Part shown: piece by piece, positions 56,602 to 64,000 of the stretch
How the letters are laid out: each line of letters starts with the position of its first letter
Numbering within the stretch: the stretch's first letter is position 1
DNA from: Bryopsis sp. KO-2023
Lineage: Eukaryota; Chlorophyta; Ulvophyceae; Bryopsidales; Bryopsidaceae
DNA: 64,000 nucleotides
Direction: 5' to 3'
Assembly: GCA_030272585.1 (NCBI GenBank)
Contig: BSYQ01000012.1
Coordinates: 186,001-250,000, forward strand
Position numbers and translations under genes: made by a program
The notes under the pieces: generated by a model
Seen by the model: only the letters and a program-made list of their open reading frames with translations
Told to the model about the DNA's origin: nothing
Databases searched by the model: none

Positions 56602-59600
56602 ATGGACGACCTTATGCGCGTACTCGACGATCCTCGCATCCACGAGGTCGATGATGATATTGAGGACATTGTGGAGTATGTCCCCCCACAACACAACCGG
56701 GACGAAGGGCCAAATGGAAACGGGGGTCAGCCGAACGCTGGACAAGGAAATATATTCGTCCAGAACGTCCAAAATATTCAACAGAATTTGGCTGTGGACG
56801 TCGAACAACGAGTCGCGCGAGTGGATCATGCCGTCGCACAAGTCGCCCAAGTGCAGAGTGACGTCGGGAATCGAATCAACGTGCTCAACCAATCTCTCCA
56901 CCAAGAACTCCACAAAGCACACGCAAATACAGATTTACTCGCAAAAGTGGTGGACGATGCTGTGAGACGCGTCAGGCGGGATTTGGACGAGCGCGTGGAC
57001 AACGCTTTTCAGTCGGTGACCAAGACGATAAGGGCGAACCAGAAGCACACGACTCATATGATCGAGTCCCTGACCAAGCATGTGAAGTCGAGGGAGATAG
57101 TGGCTATGGAGGAAGACCGTGTGTTGCAACGTCGTCTGGGAGAGATTGAAGGGAAGCAATTGGAGGATTATGATGTCCAGTGCGAACAGTGGGAGAGGAT
57201 GAATACGAGGCTGGAAGGAGTCAGGGAAACCACTGATGGATTGTACGATGCGAGGAGGGATGACCTCGATCAGTGGGAATCATACATACAAGAAAGGCTT
57301 TCACCCCCACCAAGCCTGACGAAGAATGCAATTTTGGATACTCTGGGAATACCGGAGGATCGATTACTGACTGGACCACCTACACTGAACAAAGAAAGAA
57401 TACTGGATCTATTGGGAGTTACTGATGCACAAGTCAGGGCTCTGGGAAAAACCCCCAGGCTCACAAAAAACAACATATTGTCAACACTGGGGCTGTCAGA
57501 GGATGTATTCAACCAGCAGCTACAAGTTCACATGGCTGGGGGCACACAAACGAACACTGTTCCACCTCCAGTCCGAACACAAGCAGCAGACGTGGGCACC
57601 AGTTCACGCCCAATACCAGAACGCAGACGACTGTCAGATGGAAATGCCGAACAAGCATCACGCCGGGCTCCACAATCTGCGCCTCCACAGGCACCATCGC
57701 CTGTACAACCAACAAATCTCAGTGGTCACGGGGCACCTGCTCCATCCCATCTATTCTCCTCGGGATCAGTACCGAGAGATCCGTTCACACGTTTGGGGTC
57801 ATACCGAAGTGTTGGACGACGCGACCCTGGAGGGGGTGACGACCCCGATGATGATCCCGCAGATGGACGCGGTGGCGGCCGTCGGGGTGATGGTCGGGGG
57901 CGCCGATCTGGGGGAGGAGATGGAGGCGGAGGAGATGATGATGGGGACGATGGACCCGACGATGGTGGCGGTGGACCAGGCGGCGGTGGACGAGGCAGAA
58001 ATTCTGGCGGGCTCAGTAACATCATGCGGAGTCTGCGGCTCGATCCGCCAAAGCACTTTACCGGCGAGGGAGCCCTCAGTGTAACGGATTGGGTGACCAG
58101 AGTTACGAGATGGTTCAGGGCTCACGACGTCAGAGAAAGCGATTGGGTTAAGATTTTGCCCGCATATCTGGGAGGCGCGGCGTCGCGATGGATGGCACTG
58201 GTGGAATTGCGTATCTCGCAGGGGCATCGTTCCTCATTTGCATCGTGGGAGGATTTCGTTCATGAGCTGAGAGAAAATTTTGAGAGTGCAACGACATCCG
58301 AACGTGCGCGCGTGGAGATGCGTGCATGCACCCAGACATCGAGTGTCGCGGATTACAAGAGAAGGTTCCAGGCGATTGCATTTCGCATCCCAGGGATGAC
58401 GGAAGAGGAAATATTCAGCGCATTCACCTTTGGACTCAAGCCGCACATTCGCACCACTGTCCTTGCCCAGACATCTACATTTGCGGATGCTGTTCGTCTC
58501 GCTGATCGCTTGGATGGCATTCATGCGTTGCATGGAGCAGACTCAAATCGAGGCGGCTGGCGAGGTCGAGGTCGTGGACGACACTTTAATGGGCGGGGGA
58601 GAAATAACAGTGGTGGATTCGGCTGGAATGCGAATGACGACAATTCAAACCAAACTCAAAATCAGAGCAATGGGGACACGTTGGGAGCGATTGGATCAGA
58701 ACGCGGTCGTGGCAGGGGTCGCGGCCGTGGTCGTGGAGATGGTCGGGGACGGTCGTTTAACACGACGATGACATGCTTTTTATGTGGGGCTACAGGCCAT
58801 GGAGTGAAATTATGTCCTTTGAGAGAAAAAGCTCAGGCCTACTGTAAGACATTGAAGTATGGGGAGCCCTCAGGGGCAGTGGAGTCGAAAACGGTCACAA
58901 TCAAGGAAAATGAGAATATGGAAAAGGCACAATCAACAGATGCATCATCAGAATCGTCAGGAGACGAAGAAGAAACAACTGATGAGCATCCAAAAACCAG
59001 CGCTGGTACGTCAGACCCTGCGGAAGGGGATGACGATGTGATAATCGAAACTGTGGATGAAGGGTCACCACAAGAACAACTGCCTACAATGGAAACAGGA
59101 TCAGGGGAGGCACCTGATCAACATTCATCATGTCCAGTCACAGGGAAAACCTTTGCTACTGGCTACATGATTGAAGTCAGAATTCAAGGGACTACAGTTG
59201 GTGCATGTGTGGACTCTGGATCCACTGCCAACTATGTCTCTGCAGAATTTGCAAAGAGAGTCAATCTGAAAGTACAAGAAAACAACACATCGGAGTTGCG
59301 AATGGCAGACAACACTACTCGACAAACTACAGGCAAAATCCCAAACATGAAATTCCGATCAGGACGCCTGTCATTTCAAATCGAAGCAGATGTCCTACCA
59401 AACCTTGGATATGATGTCCTGCTGGGATTACCATGGCTAGTGGATGCAAACCCTGCCATCGATTTCGAAAAAGGCGTCATCACAGTCGTTCGGGGGGAAG
59501 AAGAGTTTGTTCTGCCACGCAAATACAGAGCGAATCCGATGGAATTTGCTGATCGTCAAGAACTGGCGGCGCATGGAATGACCGTGTGTTCAATGACGAC

Positions 59601-62600
59601 GATGCGAAAAGCAATACAGAAAACCGGCCAGGGATTAATGGTCGTTGTGAAACCGGCGGAAAAAGAGGAAACAACTGAAACGAAACCGAAAACAGACAAT
59701 CCAATGGAAAAACTACTGAGAGACGACATGGATCCCAGAATGAAAGATCTGCTCATGCAACATGCAGACGTCTTTCCTGACGACCTGCCAAAAGACATGC
59801 CGAAACGTGCGGACATCAAGGATTTCGAAATCAAACTCAAAGATGGTGCAGAACCGGTCGACCGGCCTATCTACCGAATGTCGCCGGCTGAACTGGAAGA
59901 AATACGCAGACAAATTCAATACCTCACGGAGCATGCATTCATCAGGCCATCGGAATCGCCATGGGGTGCGCCAGTGTTGTTCGCGCCGAAAAAAGATGGA
60001 ACGCTGCGCTTTTGCGTGGATTATCGGTGGCTGAACGACTTGACGGTAAAGAATAAGTATCCGTTACCCCTACCGGACGAATTGATGGACCGATTCCAGG
60101 GGATGCATGTGTTTTCGAAAATCGATTTGCGGCATGGCTACTGGCAGCTCCCGGTGCGCGAGGAGGATCGCAGCAAAACAGCGTTTAAGACGCGATATGG
60201 ATCGTTTGAATGGAATGTCGTGCCTATGGGGGTCGCAAATGCGCCGGCACATTTCATGGCCGCCATGAATGTCGTCCTCCAGGGTTTTACAGACTGCTTT
60301 GTAGTTTGTTATTTAGACGACATCATAATCTACTCGAAAAACCAAGAGGATCATATCGAACACCTGCGGAGTGTACTCGGGAGATTGCGGCAGCATGCAA
60401 TGTATGCGAAGTCGTCGAAATGTGAGATTGCCGTCAATGAAGTCGAATTCCTGGGATTCATGATCAAGGATGGAGGGATCGCGCCGGTGGAATCGAAGGT
60501 GAATGTCGTCAGGGAATGGCCCGAACTGAGATCGGTGAGAGACGTCAGAAGCTTCCTCGGAATGATGTCATACTACAGGAAATTCATCCAAGGATTTGCC
60601 CAGTTGGCTTCACCATTGCATGAATTGACAAAAAAAGATGCTGAGTGGAAATGGGGGCCATTGCAAAAGAATGCATTTCAGAAACTAAAGGACACCCTGA
60701 CCAGTGCTCCTTTATTAATTATTCCAGACCCAGAACTGGAATATGTTGTCACAACAGATGCATCTAATGTGGCTATTGGGGCTGTATTGATGCAAGATCA
60801 AGGTACAGGTTTGAAACCCTGTGCATTCCTCAGCAGAAAGCTCATTCCAACAGAAACCAGGTACTCAGCCTATGACAGGGAAATGCTGGGTATAGCTTAT
60901 GCCCTCAGATTCTGGAGGCATTACCTGGAAGGATCAGCCAAAGGAACTACAGTCTACACAGATCACAAGCCAGCAACCCACTTCCTGGAACAAAAGGAGA
61001 TGTCAAGGACACAGACCAGGTGGCTGCAACTGGGTCACTTTCAAAGTATAAATCCCAAAATAAAGTATTTGCCTGGAAAGGCAAATTTGGTTGCAGATGC
61101 ATTGTCAAGGCCACCAGGGGTGGAGGAACCAGGGAGTGTGGCTGCTATCACAACGGTGCAGTGGTCTGAGGATGAGATTGTGACTTGGAACGCGGAGGTT
61201 CGAACCTCACCTCCGTTGCAGAAAATAGTGGATAAGCTGGAAGCTGGTGGAAAAGTCAAACAATACAGACTGGGGGATAAAGGAGTCCTACAACATTCTG
61301 ATGATGGTGAACTGTGGGTGCCAGTGGTGCCTCAAGCAAGGAGACAGTCTATTTTGCAGAATTTCCATGACCTCAAAACTGCAGGCCACTCTGGGGAGCA
61401 TAGAACTTGTGAGTTGCTGAAAACACAATTCTGGTGGAAAGGATGGAGGAGGGATGTTAAACATTACATCAGGACCTGTCCACTTTGTCAGGTCTGCAAG
61501 GGAACTACAGAAAAAACACAAGGCTTATTACATCCCCTCCCAATCCCAAAATACAAATTTCAACAAATCACCACCGATCTAATGACTGATCTCCCCGAAT
61601 CGAATGGATATACTGCTGTGGCAGTTTTTGTTGATCGACTGACGAAATTCGCCAAATACGTCCCATGCACGAAGGAGACGTCAGCAGTCGATTACGCCAG
61701 GATGTTCTTCGAGAACGTCTACCGCCACTTTGGATTGCCGGAAGTCATCGTTTCCGATCGTGATCCGCGTTTCACATCGGCATTCTACCAGGAGCTATTT
61801 CGTTTGGTCGGCACTGATCTCCACCTGTCGACGGCCTACCATCCCCAATCGGATGGCCAATCGGAGGTGACCATTCGCACGCTGGAGAATCTACTGCGTC
61901 CGTACGTGGAGGATCAGCCCGAGCGCTGGAGCGAACATTTATCTTCGCTGGAGTTCGCCGCCAATCGGATGAAGAATGCCACTACTGGAATGTCGCCATT
62001 TTACCTTCTCTACGGATTTCAACCAAATGCTATTCCTCCGATGCTACCGCCGACCACGAACGAGGCTGTGGATGTCATGCTGGGACGCATGCAACGCATC
62101 GAGGGGGAGGCGAAACAGAATTACGAGAAATCCCGCGAGCATTACAGAAATGTCGCCAACCGAAAACGGAAAGATATCAAACTCAATGTCGGTGACGAAG
62201 TTTGTCTCCGAATCACTCAGCTGCCCAAGACCTGCTACAGCCAGATCCCTGCCAAGATCAGACGGAAATACGTGGGTCCATTGAAAGTCGTCGAAGCGAT
62301 CTCAGACGTCGCATTCAGGATCGAATTGCCGACGAACTGGAAGATCCACGATGTGTTCCACGTGAGTAAACTGAAGCTTTTTAAGAGATCAGAGACATTT
62401 GCAAGGGAAGTGGCGCCGCCGCCGCCGATAATCACAGACGATGGCGAAGAGTTATACAAGGTGCGAGCCATCATTGATCATCGCGGAAAGGGCAAGAATC
62501 GTCAGTTCCTCGTTGCATGGCTGGGATATGAATTACATGAAGCGACTTGGGAGAAGGAGCAAAACCTCGACACGGTATCAGATCTCATCGCCCAGTATCT

Positions 62601-62643
62601 TCAGACGCAAGCGTCCAAGAAAGGGAAGTCCAAGAAACGATGA
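56602..62643 (+). CDS. gag-pol: Gag-pol polyprotein of element D (single ORF)
   Basis: 2013 residues from ATG 56602; the frame is open further upstream into the LTR but without another ATG. Domains: N-terminal coiled coil (to about 220), a disordered Asp/Gly/Arg-rich block, capsid (HFTGEGALSVTDWVTRVTRW), RGG-type repeats, CCHC knuckle CFLCGATGHGVKLC (starts at 725), acidic linker, aspartic protease VDSGSTANYVS (D at 871), reverse transcriptase with YLDDIIIYS (Y at 1237), RNase H TTDASNVAIGAVL (D at 1386), integrase with HHCC finger and DDE core (VSDRDPRFTS), and a C-terminal chromodomain (about 1950-2005, WLGYELHEATWEKE). There is no frameshift between gag and pol, so the Gag:Pol ratio must be set another way, for example by processing or turnover. 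CpG content switches sharply between blocks. Confidence 0.97.
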   Translation: MDDLMRVLDDPRIHEVDDDIEDIVEYVPPQHNRDEGPNGNGGQPNAGQGNIFVQNVQNIQQNLAVDVEQRVARVDHAVAQVAQVQSDVGNRINVLNQSLHQELHKAHANTDLLAKVVDDAVRRVRRDLDERVDNAFQSVTKTIRANQKHTTHMIESLTKHVKSREIVAMEEDRVLQRRLGEIEGKQLEDYDVQCEQWERMNTRLEGVRETTDGLYDARRDDLDQWESYIQERLSPPPSLTKNAILDTLGIPEDRLLTGPPTLNKERILDLLGVTDAQVRALGKTPRLTKNNILSTLGLSEDVFNQQLQVHMAGGTQTNTVPPPVRTQAADVGTSSRPIPERRRLSDGNAEQASRRAPQSAPPQAPSPVQPTNLSGHGAPAPSHLFSSGSVPRDPFTRLGSYRSVGRRDPGGGDDPDDDPADGRGGGRRGDGRGRRSGGGDGGGGDDDGDDGPDDGGGGPGGGGRGRNSGGLSNIMRSLRLDPPKHFTGEGALSVTDWVTRVTRWFRAHDVRESDWVKILPAYLGGAASRWMALVELRISQGHRSSFASWEDFVHELRENFESATTSERARVEMRACTQTSSVADYKRRFQAIAFRIPGMTEEEIFSAFTFGLKPHIRTTVLAQTSTFADAVRLADRLDGIHALHGADSNRGGWRGRGRGRHFNGRGRNNSGGFGWNANDDNSNQTQNQSNGDTLGAIGSERGRGRGRGRGRGDGRGRSFNTTMTCFLCGATGHGVKLCPLREKAQAYCKTLKYGEPSGAVESKTVTIKENENMEKAQSTDASSESSGDEEETTDEHPKTSAGTSDPAEGDDDVIIETVDEGSPQEQLPTMETGSGEAPDQHSSCPVTGKTFATGYMIEVRIQGTTVGACVDSGSTANYVSAEFAKRVNLKVQENNTSELRMADNTTRQTTGKIPNMKFRSGRLSFQIEADVLPNLGYDVLLGLPWLVDANPAIDFEKGVITVVRGEEEFVLPRKYRANPMEFADRQELAAHGMTVCSMTTMRKAIQKTGQGLMVVVKPAEKEETTETKPKTDNPMEKLLRDDMDPRMKDLLMQHADVFPDDLPKDMPKRADIKDFEIKLKDGAEPVDRPIYRMSPAELEEIRRQIQYLTEHAFIRPSESPWGAPVLFAPKKDGTLRFCVDYRWLNDLTVKNKYPLPLPDELMDRFQGMHVFSKIDLRHGYWQLPVREEDRSKTAFKTRYGSFEWNVVPMGVANAPAHFMAAMNVVLQGFTDCFVVCYLDDIIIYSKNQEDHIEHLRSVLGRLRQHAMYAKSSKCEIAVNEVEFLGFMIKDGGIAPVESKVNVVREWPELRSVRDVRSFLGMMSYYRKFIQGFAQLASPLHELTKKDAEWKWGPLQKNAFQKLKDTLTSAPLLIIPDPELEYVVTTDASNVAIGAVLMQDQGTGLKPCAFLSRKLIPTETRYSAYDREMLGIAYALRFWRHYLEGSAKGTTVYTDHKPATHFLEQKEMSRTQTRWLQLGHFQSINPKIKYLPGKANLVADALSRPPGVEEPGSVAAITTVQWSEDEIVTWNAEVRTSPPLQKIVDKLEAGGKVKQYRLGDKGVLQHSDDGELWVPVVPQARRQSILQNFHDLKTAGHSGEHRTCELLKTQFWWKGWRRDVKHYIRTCPLCQVCKGTTEKTQGLLHPLPIPKYKFQQITTDLMTDLPESNGYTAVAVFVDRLTKFAKYVPCTKETSAVDYARMFFENVYRHFGLPEVIVSDRDPRFTSAFYQELFRLVGTDLHLSTAYHPQSDGQSEVTIRTLENLLRPYVEDQPERWSEHLSSLEFAANRMKNATTGMSPFYLLYGFQPNAIPPMLPPTTNEAVDVMLGRMQRIEGEAKQNYEKSREHYRNVANRKRKDIKLNVGDEVCLRITQLPKTCYSQIPAKIRRKYVGPLKVVEAISDVAFRIELPTNWKIHDVFHVSKLKLFKRSETFAREVAPPPPIITDDGEELYKVRAIIDHRGKGKNRQFLVAWLGYELHEATWEKEQNLDTVSDLIAQYLQTQASKKGKSKKR

Positions 62644-62808
62644 TTCAAGACAGTGAATGATGGGAGAAAAGGTGGATGAATAGAGTGAGAGGGAACTTTA
62701 TGTGGATAGTAGTGTGGGCTGCAAATATATCTGCTGGGTTGTTATCTCATGTGGGACCTTTTCTATTTTCGCTGCCTGAATGTGGGACTTTACGAGGACG
62801 TTGTGTCC
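62644..62808 (+). other. 3' untranslated region of element D
   Basis: Short non-coding stretch after the TGA stop of gag-pol. No extra ORF is present here, unlike B and E. Confidence 0.5.
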
Positions 62809-62823
62809 GAAGGGGGGAGTGGT
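62809..62823 (+). promoter_or_regulatory. Polypurine tract of element D
   Basis: gaaggggggagtggt directly before the right LTR; its last eight bases match the tract of element E. Confidence 0.75.
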
Positions 62824-62975
62824 TGATATGACCGACTGGGGTTAGGGTCAGACATAGTGGTGTTATGTCGGACAGAACGGTTAGAGTTGGTGACTTAAGG
62901 GACAAGAACGGGTTGTAAAATTATTATCACGGCTGATTGTGCCAACGGGTGTGGGATCCCGGTTTGGCCTTAACA
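62824..62975 (+). repeat. 3' LTR of element D
   Basis: 152 bp; no differences to the left copy seen by eye, and followed by the duplicated gggtg. Confidence 0.96.
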
Positions 62976-64000
62976 GGGTGGATCATCTCGGATGTATTCG
63001 TCCGAGCGCAGGTACTCCTTGAGTTTGGATACATGGAATGTAGGGTGCAACCGCCAGCCGGCCGGGAGATTGATCCTGTAAGCTACCGGTGACACCACGG
63101 CCTCGATCTTGAATGGGCCGACGTAGCGCCTCCGGATCTTGGCCGGAATATGCTTGGTTACTGCAAGGGGTAGATGGGCGCTCCTGAGGCACACTTCCTG
63201 GCCGACCCGGAACTCCACGTGCCGGCGCTTCTTGTTAGCGACCTCGCACATGTAATTTTGGGCCGCCTCGTAGTTCCGCTTTGCTTCCTCAAGGTCATCG
63301 CTCATCCGTCCAAGCATCTCCTCTGCGGCCTCAACTTTTGTTTCAGGCCGATCGATCTCCAAGCCTCTCGGGTGTTGCCCAAACATCAGGTAGAAGGGCG
63401 AGTACTTGGTTGTGGCATTAACTGCATTGTTCGCCGCGAACTCAGCGGTGCTCAGGTGCTCGCTCCAGTCCTCCGGCCTGGCCTCAACGTAGGGCCGGAG
63501 GAAGTTCTCCAGCGTCCGTATTGTGACCTCGCTTTGCCCATCCGATTGTGGGTGATGGGCCGTGGACATCCTCAGATCCGTGCCCACGAGCCGGAACAAT
63601 TCTTTGTAGAATTGGCTCGTAAAACGTGGGTCTCTGTCGGACACGATCACCTCTGGTATTCCAGAGGTGGGGAACACCTTCGTCAGGAACATCTTTGCAT
63701 ACTCCTTCGCTGACACCTCTTTTGTGCACGGAACGAACTTGCACATTTTCGTGAGCCGATCCACGAATACGGCCACGGCCGTATATCCCTGTGAGAGCGG
63801 GAGGTCGGTAACCAGATCCGTGGTCAGCTGCTCCCATTTGTAGGTCGGAACAGGAAGTGGGTTTAGCAACCCCTTCGGCTTCGCGTTCTCTGTCTTCATG
63901 ACCTGACAGGTGGGGCAGGTGCGAACATAGTGTGTCACGGCCCGTCTCCAGCCGCGCCACCAATAGTTCCGGCTCACCAGCTCGGCCGTCCGAGCTGATC
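62976..64000 (-). pseudogene. pol: Pol of element E: integrase region (partial at window edge)
   Basis: Enters from the right edge within the integrase HHCC finger (YVRTCPTCQVMK). The DDE core follows: TTDLVTDLP, FVDRLTKM, VSDRDPRFTS, then HHPQSDGQSEVTIRTLENFL. The GPY/F-type region (RRRYVGPFKIEAVV) and HPTFHVSKLK follow. The frame meets element D at 62976 exactly at a codon end. No internal stop, so E was probably functional before D arrived. RT, protease and gag lie outside the window. Confidence 0.93.

Larger units (their letters stand above)
56310..62975 (+). mobile_element. Element D: compact Ty3/gypsy chromovirus with a single gag-pol ORF
   Basis: 6,666 bp with 152-bp LTRs that look identical by eye. 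The 5-bp duplication gggtg is at 56305-56309 and 62976-62980. Contents: LTR, primer-binding site, one 2013-codon gag-pol ORF, polypurine tract, LTR. Inserted in pol of element E in the opposite orientation. Short LTRs and a fused ORF distinguish it from A, B and E. Everything is open, so it appears recently active. Confidence 0.97.
27116..64000 (-). mobile_element. Element E: chromodomain Ty3/gypsy retrotransposon (partial, host of A and D)
   Basis: Read on the minus strand. Visible parts from right to left: integrase and chromodomain of pol (64000-62976 and 56309-56086), an extra 3' ORF (55797-54517), a 3' untranslated region (54516-54242 continuing at 27640-27431), a polypurine tract (27430-27412), and the 3' LTR. 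Element A split the 3' untranslated region (TSD aatac) and element D split pol between integrase and chromodomain (TSD gggtg). The 5' LTR, gag, protease and RT lie beyond the right edge. The left limit at 27116 is provisional because the opposite end cannot be compared. Confidence 0.85.

Noticed and set aside
57726-58025. Pro/Ser-rich minus-strand frame within the gag region of D
   Set aside because: It is the complement of the Asp/Gly-rich plus-strand coding block; the plus frame is part of an intact 2013-codon ORF.

Overview
This is a 64 kb piece of a eukaryotic nuclear genome, very probably from the green lineage. The clues are plant-type families: a y-type plastid thioredoxin, a WD40 plus inositol-polyphosphate 5-phosphatase of the plant FRA3 class, and a plant-style LRR membrane protein. 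Plastid-like N-termini and chromodomain Ty3/gypsy retrotransposons fit this. A streptophyte alga is my best guess; I cannot name a species. Host genes are intron-rich, with short exons and T-rich introns containing long homopolymer runs.

Positions 1-27 kb hold the host genes: the 5' part of a gene with a nucleotidyltransferase-like motif (minus, cut by the window edge); a small hAT-like MITE; a 14-exon LRR single-pass membrane protein (plus, 2277-8850); a 4-exon PDZ-domain protein with a plastid-like leader (minus, 10916-12742); a 17-exon, about 1341-residue EH-WD40-5-phosphatase-ASH protein (minus, 14666-23997); and a 4-exon thioredoxin y (minus, 25551-26866).

From about 27 kb to the end the window is a nest of transposable elements. 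A LINE-like reverse transcriptase fragment is broken by Ty3/gypsy element E (minus, runs off the right edge). E is broken twice: by element A (27641-54236, plus, TSD aatac) and by element D (56310-62975, plus, TSD gggtg). A is itself broken twice, both times inside its pol gene: by element B (30621-40709, minus, TSD attat) and by element C (42364-51583, plus, TSD ggtgg). All four inner insertions have perfect 5-bp target-site duplications and identical or nearly identical LTRs, so they are recent. In A and E the pol reading frame stays in register across the inserts.

A, B, D and E are chromoviruses: gag with a CCHC knuckle where visible, then protease, RT, RNase H, integrase and a C-terminal chromodomain. 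C has no gag or pol and looks non-autonomous. A, B, C and D share the same primer-binding site core (tggtttcggagc). B and E carry an extra ORF between pol and the 3' LTR, encoding a coiled coil and a Cys/His cluster; A and D lack it. The pol of A is read through more than 4 kb without a single CpG although its LTRs and gag are CpG-rich, and D's single gag-pol ORF is a patchwork of CpG-rich and CpG-free blocks. The extra ORF and the CpG pattern are the most unusual signals here, together with the EH-WD40-5-phosphatase fusion in the host part.
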